Assembly (NCBI GenBank): GCA_020343555.1
Contig: CP070800.1
Span: 1,508,676 to 1,517,386, forward strand
Direction of reading: 5' to 3'
Source: Dehalococcoidales bacterium
Lineage (GTDB): Bacteria; Chloroflexota; Dehalococcoidia; Dehalococcoidales; UBA2162
Length of the DNA stretch: 8,711 nt
The notes beneath the pieces were generated by a model. That model was not told the origin of the DNA and ran no database searches. It worked only from the letters and a program-made list of their open reading frames with translations. Both the position numbers and the translations under genes were made by a program. This document shows, piece by piece, positions 1-6,194 of the stretch (the first letter of the stretch is position 1; every line of letters starts with the position of its first letter).

Positions 1-1
1 A

Positions 2-343
2 GCCCGTCTGCGAAGACATGCAAGAGTAAGGGCAAAAATAAAGGGAACATCGGAAGTACCGAGATTGAGCGTCTTCAGTAGTCCAAATCATATATATGCT
101 CAGGTAATAGATGATACTCAGGGCTGTACGCTTGTCGCCGCGTCGACTCTTGATACGGATGTAAAGAGTGAGGTAAACGGTAAAACCAAGACAGGAAAAT
201 CGGCACTGGTCGGTACTCTGTTGGCCAAACGGGCAAAAAGTAAAGGAATAAAGACGGTAGCGTTCGACCGCGGCGGATTCAAGTATCACGGAAGAGTAAA
301 AGCACTGGCCGATGCTGCTCGTGAGGAAGGTCTGAAGTTTTAG
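2..343 (+). CDS. rplR: 50S ribosomal protein L18, 5'-truncated
   Basis: L18 (uL18) binds 5S rRNA in the central protuberance of the large subunit. The reading frame is open from base 2, and the 113 visible residues begin within the basic N-terminal segment ([16 protein letters not shown]). The family signatures [38 protein letters not shown] and the terminal LKF are all present. A full L18 is about 120 residues, so only a handful of N-terminal residues and the start codon lie upstream of the window. An in-frame TTG at 65 is internal, because conserved sequence continues in front of it. The gene is followed after 15 nt by rpsE, as in the spc operon. The TAG stop runs straight into the rpsE Shine-Dalgarno. 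Confidence 0.97.
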   Translation, partial: ARLRRHARVRAKIKGTSEVPRLSVFSSPNHIYAQVIDDTQGCTLVAASTLDTDVKSEVNGKTKTGKSALVGTLLAKRAKSKGIKTVAFDRGGFKYHGRVKALADAAREEGLKF

Positions 344-358
344 GGGAGTCAGTATAAT

Positions 359-919
359 ATGCAGGAACGTCTAAGTACAATAGATGCTACGGAATTAGCC
401 CTTAATGATAAGCTGATAAATATTAACCGTGTCGCCAAGGTGATGAAGGGCGGTAAACGGTTGAGTTTCAGCGCGCTTGTCGTAACCGGTGACGGAAACG
501 GGCACGTGGGTATCGGGCTAGGTAAGGCAAATGAAGTCCCCCAGGCAATAAATAAAGCAAACGCCAATGCCAGGAGGAGCCTGATCAAGGTAAGTCTTAA
601 CGGAACGACGATTCCGTATGCTACAACGACCAAATACGGAGCTGCAAAAGTAATGCTTAAGCCGGCAGCGCCGGGTACTGGAATTATCGCTGGTGGCAGC
701 ATCCGTGCCGTACTGGAAGCGGTTGGTGTGAAAGACATCCTCACAAAATCACTTGGTAGTACAAACCACATTAATGTTGCCAAGGCGACGATACTGGCTC
801 TTAGCAGGTTGAAAGATCCGAAGGCAGGAGTGGCAAGGCGTAAGGGAATATCGTTAACTCCCCCTGCGGAAGAACCGCCAGAACCACCACCACCTCCCCC
901 GGATATCGAAGAGGAATAA
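359..919 (+). CDS. rpsE: 30S ribosomal protein S5 with proline-rich acidic tail
   Basis: S5 (uS5) sits at the mRNA entry channel of the small subunit and contributes to decoding fidelity. The N-terminal dsRNA-binding-like S5 domain includes [13 protein letters not shown] and [17 protein letters not shown]. The C-terminal domain includes [13 protein letters not shown] and [22 protein letters not shown]. The product is 186 residues, about 20 longer than the common 165-residue form. The extra length is a tail from about residue 165, rich in Pro and Glu, with six consecutive prolines (176-181) and a D-I-E-E-E end. ATG at 359 follows GGAG (345-348), and this motif is joined to the rplR stop codon. 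The core is certain; the function of the tail is unknown. Confidence 0.98.
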   Translation: MQERLSTIDATELALNDKLININRVAKVMKGGKRLSFSALVVTGDGNGHVGIGLGKANEVPQAINKANANARRSLIKVSLNGTTIPYATTTKYGAAKVMLKPAAPGTGIIAGGSIRAVLEAVGVKDILTKSLGSTNHINVAKATILALSRLKDPKAGVARRKGISLTPPAEEPPEPPPPPPDIEEE

Positions 920-928
920 AAGTAAAAA

Positions 929-1120
929 ATGGCAAAGCTTAATATTACACTTATTAAAAGCGGAATAGGATACGACCAGTCTCAGAAGAGAACTCTCAGG
1001 GCATTGGGTTTTCGTCGCTTACACCAGTGTGTGACTCACGAAGATTCATCCTCTGTCCGGGGTATGATAAACAAGGTAAGACATCTGGTAAAGGTGGAGG
1101 TAAATACTGATGAGGCTTGA
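929..1120 (+). CDS. rpmD: 50S ribosomal protein L30
   Basis: L30 (uL30) is a small large-subunit protein of the bacterial short type; the 63 residues match the family's usual length of about 60. The recognisable parts are the first strand with KLNITLIKSGIGY, the QKRTLRALGFRRL helix, and the terminal GMINKVRHLVKVEV. The gene lies between rpsE and rplO, its invariable place in the spc operon. Its ribosome binding site is poor: the nearest purine tract, GAGGA (911-915), lies inside the rpsE tail and is 13 nt from the ATG. Translation therefore probably depends on ribosomes finishing rpsE 9 nt upstream. Its last 11 nt overlap the start of rplO. Confidence 0.96.
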   Translation: MAKLNITLIKSGIGYDQSQKRTLRALGFRRLHQCVTHEDSSSVRGMINKVRHLVKVEVNTDEA

Positions 1121-1574
1121 TACACTTCGTCCTGTCCCCGGCACCAGGAAAAACAGGAAGCGTGTCGGTAGAGGAAACGGAAGCGGACGTGGCACATATT
1201 CCGGGCGTGGCGTTAAGGGACAGAAATCACGCTCCGGTTACAGGATCCGACCCGGATTCGAGGGAGGACAGCTGCCTATTATCAAACGTCTGCCCCGCCA
1301 GCGTGGTTTTACGAATATATTCAGGACTGAATACAGCGTGGTCGGTGTAGGCAGTCTCAGCAGATTTGAGTCGGATTCGGAAGTAACTCCGGCGGAACTC
1401 TTGGCCGTCGGACTTGTGAAATCGATGGAAAACCCGGTAAAGATACTTGCACAGGGTGAGATTGAACATCCTCTGACCGTAAAGGCACATAAGTTTTCCG
1501 CGGCCGCGAAAGCCAAGATAGAAGCGGCAGGTGGCAGTGCCGAGGAGGTGGTGTTTGCGTCAAAGGCAGACTAG
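1110..1574 (+). CDS. rplO: 50S ribosomal protein L15
   Basis: L15 (uL15) is a 23S rRNA-binding, late-assembly protein of the large subunit. The 154 residues have the typical glycine- and arginine-rich N-terminal extension (VGRGNGSGRGTYSGRGVKGQKSRSG, residues about 19-43), then FEGGQLPIIKRLPRQRGFTN. The globular C-terminal domain ends with the KAHKFSAAAKAKIEAAGG and VVF strand-helix elements of the family. ATG at 1110 is preceded by GGAGGT (1096-1101) with an 8-nt spacer, and it overlaps the last 11 nt of rpmD in another frame. The 3' end carries the Shine-Dalgarno of secY, so the two genes appear translationally coupled. Confidence 0.98.
   Translation: MRLDTLRPVPGTRKNRKRVGRGNGSGRGTYSGRGVKGQKSRSGYRIRPGFEGGQLPIIKRLPRQRGFTNIFRTEYSVVGVGSLSRFESDSEVTPAELLAVGLVKSMENPVKILAQGEIEHPLTVKAHKFSAAAKAKIEAAGGSAEEVVFASKAD
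1543..1550 (+). promoter_or_regulatory. Strong Shine-Dalgarno deciding the secY start
   Basis: AGGAGGTG matches eight bases of the usual anti-Shine-Dalgarno sequence. It sits inside the rplO coding region (residues E-E-V-V) and four bases before an in-frame TTG at 1555. No comparable motif precedes the in-frame ATG at 1594. This makes the TTG at 1555 the best-supported secY start. Confidence 0.7.
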
Positions 1575-2877
1575 ACCAAGACTGATTCAGGCGATGATAG
1601 ATGCCTTCCGCCTGCCTGATCTCAGGAAACGTATCCTTTTTACTCTCGGAGTTCTCGTATTGTTCCGGTTTGTTGCGCACGTTCCTCTGCCGGGAGTTGA
1701 CGGAGATGCTCTAGCAAGTTTCTTTGAACAGAATACTCTGTTCAGCATGCTGGATATGTTCAGCGGTGGAGCGATGAAGAATTTCAGCGTAGCGGCAATG
1801 GGTGTTTACCCTTATATCACCGCGTCCATTATCATGACACTGATGACACCGGTAATACCCAAGCTGCAGGCTATTGCCCAGGAAGGAGAGTCCGGCAGAA
1901 ACAAGATAAATAGAATTACTCACTGGTTGACCATACCTATCGCGGGATTCGCCGCCTACGGACAGATTACATTACTGAGAAACGCTCAGGTACCGGTATT
2001 TCAGGAAATTAGTGGGCTGACCATGGTAACCATGATAATATCGCTTATTGCCGGAACGGTGTTCCTTATCTGGCTTGGTGAACTAATTACTGAATACGGG
2101 ATCGGCAATGGTATATCTATAATTATATTTGGTGGCATTGTCGCCGGTTACTGGGAGATGTTCGGTAGCGGATTTCTTACGGGGCAGGGGCAAATGGGAG
2201 GATTGATCGCCTACATTCTCATTGCTCTGGCGACGATCGTGATAATAGTGCTGTTTACCGAAGCACACCGGCGTATACCGGTGCAGTATGCCCGGACTGT
2301 CTATCGTGGCAACCGGATGTATAAACAGCAGGGTTCTACCCATATTCCTTTACGGGTAAACACTGCGGGGATGATTCCTCTGATTTTCGCGATGTCACTG
2401 ACATTGTTCCCGGGGATGATAGCCAGTTACTTTATGGGACCTGAGACCAACCCGAATTTTGCCAATACCATATATAGTGTGTTCCAACCTGATGCCGCCA
2501 TGCCGGTAGGTCTCATATACTGGACAATATATTTCTTACTCGTTGTTGGATTCGCATTTTTCTACACTATGGTGATTTTCCAGCAACAGGATATGGCCGG
2601 TACACTGCAGAGACAGGGAGGTTTCGTTCCCGGAATAAGACCGGGGAAATATACCTCGGATTATTTCAATCATGTTATATCTCGGATTACCTGGGCAGGA
2701 GCTTTATACCTGGCCTTCGTGGCGATCATACCTTTCATGGCCAGGGAAATAACTGATGTGCAAATGATACAGCTTTCCAGTATGGGGCTGTTGATCGTTG
2801 TGGGTGTGACGCTGGATACGATGAAACAGATGGAAGCGCAGCTCACGATGCGGCGCTATGAAGGTTTTATCAAGTAG
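1555..2877 (+). CDS. secY: Preprotein translocase subunit SecY
   Basis: SecY is the channel subunit of the SecYEG translocon in the cytoplasmic membrane. From TTG 1555 it is 440 residues, close to family length. The N-terminal amphipathic segment (AFRLPDLRKRILFTLG, about 17-32) leads into TM1. Conserved landmarks are GNGISIIIFGG, the cytosolic C4 loop beginning near residue 236 with PVQYARTVYRGNRMYKQQG, the C5 loop around 354-364 with QGGFVPGIRPG, and the C-terminal DTMKQMEAQLTMRRYEGF. Ten hydrophobic stretches are compatible with the usual ten helices. Three starts are possible: GTG 1531 (upstream of the SD), TTG 1555 (ideal SD) and ATG 1594 (no SD, gives MIDAFRLPDLR). I prefer 1555, which overlaps rplO by 20 nt. 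Confidence 0.96.
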   Translation: MRQRQTRPRLIQAMIDAFRLPDLRKRILFTLGVLVLFRFVAHVPLPGVDGDALASFFEQNTLFSMLDMFSGGAMKNFSVAAMGVYPYITASIIMTLMTPVIPKLQAIAQEGESGRNKINRITHWLTIPIAGFAAYGQITLLRNAQVPVFQEISGLTMVTMIISLIAGTVFLIWLGELITEYGIGNGISIIIFGGIVAGYWEMFGSGFLTGQGQMGGLIAYILIALATIVIIVLFTEAHRRIPVQYARTVYRGNRMYKQQGSTHIPLRVNTAGMIPLIFAMSLTLFPGMIASYFMGPETNPNFANTIYSVFQPDAAMPVGLIYWTIYFLLVVGFAFFYTMVIFQQQDMAGTLQRQGGFVPGIRPGKYTSDYFNHVISRITWAGALYLAFVAIIPFMAREITDVQMIQLSSMGLLIVVGVTLDTMKQMEAQLTMRRYEGFIK

Positions 2878-2891
2878 GAGTTATTGATAAA

Positions 2892-3566
2892 ATGGGCGCC
2901 GATCTAAAAATAAATATTGTATTTCTGGGCGCTCCCGGAGCTGGTAAAGGGACTCAGGCAGCGAATGTGGCTAAGGAACTAAATCTGGCCCATATTGCCA
3001 CCGGAGATCTCTTCCGGCAGGCACAGTCGCAGGATACAGAACTCGCCAGACAGGCCAAACATTATATGGAAAAGGGACAGCTTGTCCCTGATGAAATAAC
3101 CATAAATATGGTACTGGAGAGGATAGCTGAACCTGATTGTGTAAATGGGGTAATTTTCGATGGCTTTCCAAGGAATCTGAACCAGGCAGAAACACTGGAT
3201 AAAGCCCTGGCTGGCCAGGGAAAAACCGTAGACAAGGTTGTTTATATAAAGGTTCCGGAGCAGGAACTCCTGAAGCGTTTGACCGGGCGATGGATATGTC
3301 GTGAATGCCAGGCTCCGTACCACGAAGTTAACTCTCCTCCAGAAGTAGAGGGAGTATGTGACAGGTGCGGTGGTGAACTCTACCAGCGCTCTGATGATAA
3401 AGAAGAAACCATAAAAGAAAGGCTGCAGGTTTATTTTAACGAGACCGAAGCATTGATAGACTATTACTCCCGCGAGGGAAAGCTGCTTGAGATCGATGGT
3501 GAAGGAAAAGTCGAAGAGGTGAGTAATAGGATAACTGCTTCCCTCAAGGAAGAATTTGTCCGTTAA
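2892..3566 (+). CDS. adk: Adenylate kinase, zinc-binding lid type
   Basis: Adenylate kinase interconverts ATP plus AMP and two ADP in the cytoplasm. The 224 residues are a long-form enzyme. The P-loop GAPGAGKGT is at 13-21, the AMP-site TGDLFR at 37-42, and DGFPRN at 90-95. The lid domain begins after LTGRWIC and carries two Cys-x2-Cys pairs (C136/C139 and C156/C159) that would hold a structural zinc, as in Gram-positive enzymes. ATG 2892 is preceded by GGAG (2877-2880), which overlaps the last base of the secY stop codon and leaves an 11-nt spacer. The position between secY and map is standard for non-enterobacterial spc operons. Confidence 0.98.
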   Translation: MGADLKINIVFLGAPGAGKGTQAANVAKELNLAHIATGDLFRQAQSQDTELARQAKHYMEKGQLVPDEITINMVLERIAEPDCVNGVIFDGFPRNLNQAETLDKALAGQGKTVDKVVYIKVPEQELLKRLTGRWICRECQAPYHEVNSPPEVEGVCDRCGGELYQRSDDKEETIKERLQVYFNETEALIDYYSREGKLLEIDGEGKVEEVSNRITASLKEEFVR

Positions 3567-3574
3567 GGACAGCG

Positions 3575-4324
3575 ATGGGTATAATGATAAAATCCGCCAG
3601 GGAAATAGCGATAATGCGGCAGGCCGGAAGAATAGTTGCGACCGTACTTGCGGAATTGAAATCGCAGGTGGAACCGGGAGTGAAAACTAGAGTATTGGAT
3701 GAAATAGCACAGAGAGAGGCTGAGAAACTGGGCGCCGTTCCCTCTTTCAGAGGGTATCACGGCTATCCGGCCAGTGTCTGTGTCTCGATTAATGACGAGA
3801 TAGTACATGGGATCCCTGGTGACCGTGTTATGAATGAAGGAGATATAGTCTCGATTGATTTTGGTGTGATTTATAATGATTTTCAGGGTGATGCTGCTGT
3901 AACGGTTGGTGTAGGCACTATTACCCGTGAGGCTGAAAAGCTTCTTGAAACTACTGAGGGATCCTTGATGGCTGGTATTCAGGCTACTCAGGCAGGAGTG
4001 CGGCTGGGAGATATTTCCTCGGCGATACAGGAATACGCAGAATCGAGAGGCTATTCAGTAGTTCGAGAATATACCGGACACGGAATCGGTCGGAGTATGC
4101 ACGAAGATCCGCAAATACCGAATTTCGGTATACCGGGTCAAGGTCCGGTGCTGAAAACAGGGATGACCTTCGCTCTGGAACCGATGGTTAACATCGGTGA
4201 TTGGCTAACCAGGCTCGAAGATGACAAATGGACGGTAAGGACGAGTGATGGCAGTCTTTCAGCGCACTTCGAGCATACTATTGCCATCACGGATGAAGGT
4301 TCGGAGATACTGACAGCCTTATAA
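3575..4324 (+). CDS. map: Methionine aminopeptidase, type I
   Basis: The enzyme removes the initiator methionine from nascent proteins after deformylation. The 249 residues form a complete pita-bread fold. The five metal ligands are visible as D95 (SIDFG), D106 (GDAAVT), H169 (GHGIGR), E202 (ALEPM) and E233 (HFEHT). H78 (EIVHGIP) and H176 fit the conserved substrate-contact histidines. No N-terminal zinc-finger extension is present. Two nearby ATGs are possible. That at 3575 has AAGGA (3565-3569) with a 5-nt spacer, whereas 3584 would be 14 nt away, so 3575 is preferred. The SD overlaps the adk stop codon. Confidence 0.98.
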   Translation: MGIMIKSAREIAIMRQAGRIVATVLAELKSQVEPGVKTRVLDEIAQREAEKLGAVPSFRGYHGYPASVCVSINDEIVHGIPGDRVMNEGDIVSIDFGVIYNDFQGDAAVTVGVGTITREAEKLLETTEGSLMAGIQATQAGVRLGDISSAIQEYAESRGYSVVREYTGHGIGRSMHEDPQIPNFGIPGQGPVLKTGMTFALEPMVNIGDWLTRLEDDKWTVRTSDGSLSAHFEHTIAITDEGSEILTAL

Positions 4325-4336
4325 TAAAAGGACATT

Positions 4337-4555
4337 ATGCCGAAAAAAGACAATATTGAAGTTGAAGGAGTAGTTGTAGAACCTTTACCGAATGCGATGT
4401 TCAGGGTAGAGTTATCCAACGGGCATAAGGTACTGGCACACATATCCGGAAAGATAAGATTGCATTATATCAGGATACTGCCTGGAGACAGGGTACTCGT
4501 TGAGTTGTCTCCATATGACTTGACCAGGGGGAGAATTACCTACCGGTTCAAGTAA
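4337..4555 (+). CDS. infA: Translation initiation factor IF-1
   Basis: IF-1 occupies the 30S A site during initiation and supports IF-2 and IF-3. The 72 residues are exactly the usual length and make a single S1-like OB fold. The core motifs are [31 protein letters not shown], the [19 protein letters not shown] stretch and the terminal GRITYR. ATG 4337 has AAGGA (4328-4332) with a 4-nt spacer. The position between map and rpmJ is the classical one in Gram-positive-like alpha operons. The following 60 nt are the longest untranslated gap in the window. Confidence 0.98.
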   Translation: MPKKDNIEVEGVVVEPLPNAMFRVELSNGHKVLAHISGKIRLHYIRILPGDRVLVELSPYDLTRGRITYRFK

Positions 4556-4615
4556 TACTGTTGAAAGAACATAAAAAGGGCAGTTAGATATACAGGTGTT
4601 CGAAAAAGGAATATT

Positions 4616-4729
4616 ATGAAAGTAAAAGCTTCAGTAAAAGTTAGGTGCGATAAGTGCAAGGTAATAAAACGCCGTGGGGTTATCCGGGTGATATGCAGTA
4701 ATCCCAAGCATAAACAAAGGCAGGGCTAA
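4616..4729 (+). CDS. rpmJ: 50S ribosomal protein L36, zinc-binding form
   Basis: L36 (bL36) is the smallest large-subunit protein. The 37 residues begin [14 protein letters not shown] and end KHKQRQG. C11, C14, C27 and H32 make the complete C-x2-C-x12-C-x4-H zinc site, so this is the C+ form and not the zinc-free paralogue used under zinc limitation. The ATG is preceded by AAGGA (4606-4610) with a 5-nt spacer. The RBS region resembles that of infA (AAAAGGA, then ATTATG). The gene is short and easily missed, but homology and context make it certain. Confidence 0.98.
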   Translation: MKVKASVKVRCDKCKVIKRRGVIRVICSNPKHKQRQG

Positions 4730-4744
4730 CCTGTCTGGACCAGG
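4719..4744 (+). promoter_or_regulatory. Possible alternative hairpins before rpsM
   Basis: CCTG (4730-4733) can pair in two exclusive ways. With the end of rpmJ it forms a six-pair stem (4719-4724 with 4730-4735, including one G-U, loop of five). Downstream it pairs with CAGG (4741-4744), a four-pair stem that would cover part of the rpsM Shine-Dalgarno AGGAGG (4742-4747). In E. coli, S4 represses the alpha operon at a pseudoknot at the rpsM start, so the place is suggestive. The stems are short and could be chance. Confidence 0.2.
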
Positions 4745-4753
4745 AGGAATAAT

Positions 4754-5143
4754 ATGGCACGTATAGCAGGAATAGATATACCGAGAGATAAACAGATTTG
4801 GGTTGCGTTGCAGCGTATCCATGGCATCGGTGCTGTCACGAGTCAGAAAATACTGACCCAGGCTGGAATCGAATGGAGTGTATTATCGGATGACCTTACC
4901 GAAGACGAGGTAAACAGGGTCCGTGAAATAGTCGATAAAGAATATACGGTCGAAGGTGAACTCAGGAAAGAGGTCGATCTTAATATAAAAAGGCTGATAG
5001 AAATCGGCAGCTACCGGGGCAGCAGGCACCGGCACGGACTGCCGGTCAGAGGTCAGAATACGCGTACGAACGCACGAACCAGGCGTGGTCCCAAGAAGAC
5101 AGTCGCCGGACGTGGTAAGAAACGCGGAACAGCTAAGAAGTAA
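4754..5143 (+). CDS. rpsM: 30S ribosomal protein S13
   Basis: S13 (uS13) is in the head of the small subunit and contacts the P-site tRNA and the large-subunit bridge. The 129 residues start [13 protein letters not shown], continue with the helix-two-turn-helix [16 protein letters not shown], and finish in a strongly basic tail (85-129). The tail contains the signature [16 protein letters not shown] and [15 protein letters not shown]. The start has a strong AGGAGGAAT Shine-Dalgarno from 4742. Gene order rpmJ-rpsM-rpsK-rpsD-rpoA-rplQ is the alpha operon. Some bacterial alpha operons are feedback-controlled by S4 near this start. Confidence 0.98.
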   Translation: MARIAGIDIPRDKQIWVALQRIHGIGAVTSQKILTQAGIEWSVLSDDLTEDEVNRVREIVDKEYTVEGELRKEVDLNIKRLIEIGSYRGSRHRHGLPVRGQNTRTNARTRRGPKKTVAGRGKKRGTAKK

Positions 5144-5167
5144 TTAATGCGCACACAGGAGTTATAA

Positions 5168-5560
5168 ATGACTACAAGAAGGAGAGCAAGGCCCAGAAGA
5201 CGGGAACGGAAGTCAATTCCGAGCGGGAGAGCATATATCTCGTCTACGTTCAATAACACGATAGTGACTCTCACCGATCCACAGGGTAATGTGGTTGCCT
5301 GGGGAAGCTCAGGAACCGCTGGATTCAAAGGCTCCCGTAAAGGTACCCCTTATGCTGCCCAGCTTGCAGCCCATGACGCGGCAAGGAAAGCGATGGAGCA
5401 TGGATTAAGACAGGTTGGAGTATATGTGAAGGGACCGGGAAGCGGTAGAGAAGCAGCCATTCGTTCACTACAGAGTTCTGGGCTGTATATAACAAGTATT
5501 ACCGATACGAGTCCGATCCCCCATGACGGGTGTCGTCCTCCCAAGAAGAGACGGGTGTAA
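5168..5560 (+). CDS. rpsK: 30S ribosomal protein S11
   Basis: S11 (uS11) lies on the small-subunit platform near the E site and the 3' end of 16S rRNA. The 130 residues have the basic N-terminus, the core [21 protein letters not shown] and [19 protein letters not shown], the glycine-rich [15 protein letters not shown], and the conserved end [18 protein letters not shown]120, in PHDGC, corresponds to the asparagine that becomes isoaspartate in E. coli S11. ATG 5168 is preceded by AGGAG (5157-5161) with a 6-nt spacer and directly by an in-frame TAA. Confidence 0.98.
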   Translation: MTTRRRARPRRRERKSIPSGRAYISSTFNNTIVTLTDPQGNVVAWGSSGTAGFKGSRKGTPYAAQLAAHDAARKAMEHGLRQVGVYVKGPGSGREAAIRSLQSSGLYITSITDTSPIPHDGCRPPKKRRV

Positions 5561-5567
5561 GGTAGAA

Positions 5568-6182
5568 ATGGCAAGATATAAAGATTCAGTTTGTAAACTA
5601 TGTCAGCGCTGCAATGAGAAATTGATGCTCAAAGGCGGCAGGTGTTTCACTCCAAAGTGCGCAATGGAAAGACGAAGGAGAGCAACCGGTCGACGGCGGA
5701 GAATATCCGACCGCGGTCTTCAATTGATAGAGAAACAGAAAGTAAGATACAGCTACGGTATCCTGGAAAGACAGTTCAGGAAAACATTCAACCAGGCGTC
5801 TAAGCAGCAGGGTATCACCGGCGATAATCTGATTGTCCTGCTGGAAAGACGGCTTGATAACGTCGTTTACCGCCTTGGTTTCGCGGATTCACGGGCCCAG
5901 GCGCGGCAGATTGTACAGCACGGGCATATCCAGGTTAACGGTCGTAAAACAGATATCCCGTCATATCAGACAAAAGAAGGTGACACGATCAGCTGGAGAG
6001 AAAGCAGTATGAAGACAGAGTACTACAAACAACTGCTTGAGGATATTGGATCGAAAAATTTAGTAAGCTGGTTAAGCCTGGACAGGCAGAGACTTATCGG
6101 TCAGATAATATCTTTGCCTACGCTCGATGAGGTCGGTGCCGAGTTTGACGGACAGGCGGTTGTTGAGTATTACTCACGGTAA
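5568..6182 (+). CDS. rpsD: 30S ribosomal protein S4, zinc-finger form
   Basis: S4 (uS4) is a primary 16S rRNA-binding assembly protein, and in some bacteria it is the translational repressor of this operon. The 204 residues match family length. C9, C12, C26 and C31 reproduce the four zinc-ligand cysteines of Thermus-type S4; C15 is an extra cysteine. The S4 RNA-binding domain covers about residues 95-160 (RRLDNVVYRLGFADSRAQAR, then IVQHGHIQVNG). The frame is open upstream into rpsK to an ATG at 5523, but MARYKDSVCKLC at 5568 is the family N-terminus. That ATG has AAGG (5559-5562) fused to the rpsK stop codon. Confidence 0.98.
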   Translation: MARYKDSVCKLCQRCNEKLMLKGGRCFTPKCAMERRRRATGRRRRISDRGLQLIEKQKVRYSYGILERQFRKTFNQASKQQGITGDNLIVLLERRLDNVVYRLGFADSRAQARQIVQHGHIQVNGRKTDIPSYQTKEGDTISWRESSMKTEYYKQLLEDIGSKNLVSWLSLDRQRLIGQIISLPTLDEVGAEFDGQAVVEYYSR

Positions 6183-6188
6183 GGAGGT
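6181..6188 (+). promoter_or_regulatory. Strong Shine-Dalgarno deciding the rpoA TTG start
   Basis: AAGGAGGT begins within the TAA stop codon of rpsD and stands six bases before TTG 6195. The in-frame alternative GTG at 6210 would cut off part of the conserved N-terminus and is too far from the motif. This supports initiation at TTG. Confidence 0.8.
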
Positions 6189-6194
6189 AGTGTT

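Noticed and set aside
353..358. TATAAT just before the rpsE start
   Set aside because: No acceptable -35 box at 16-18 nt, and transcription would begin within rpsE downstream of its ATG.
349..783. 144-residue open frame on the minus strand opposite rpsE
   Set aside because: It lies wholly antisense to a conserved gene, has no recognisable domain, and its composition follows from the codons of rpsE.
1531..1533. GTG as secY start
   Set aside because: It lies upstream of the strong Shine-Dalgarno at 1543-1550 and adds residues unlike any SecY N-terminus.
1357..1680. 107-residue minus-strand frame over rplO and secY
   Set aside because: Antisense to two certain genes, with no family resemblance and no suitable RBS context.
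2979..3323. 114-residue minus-strand frame inside adk
   Set aside because: A shadow of the adk reading frame; low-complexity hydrophobic and aromatic sequence with no domain.
3556..3585. TTGTCC and TATAAT separated by 18 nt at the adk-map junction
   Set aside because: Only four of six bases match at -35, and a transcript would start inside map after its start codon. Probably chance, although 5'-end mapping could test it.
5147..5167. Six-codon open frame ending directly before the rpsK ATG
   Set aside because: It has no clear Shine-Dalgarno and is short enough to be chance; the rpsK SD lies inside it.
5523..5525. ATG as rpsD start inside rpsK
   Set aside because: It adds 15 residues before the exact S4 N-terminus MARYK at 5568, which has its own ribosome site.
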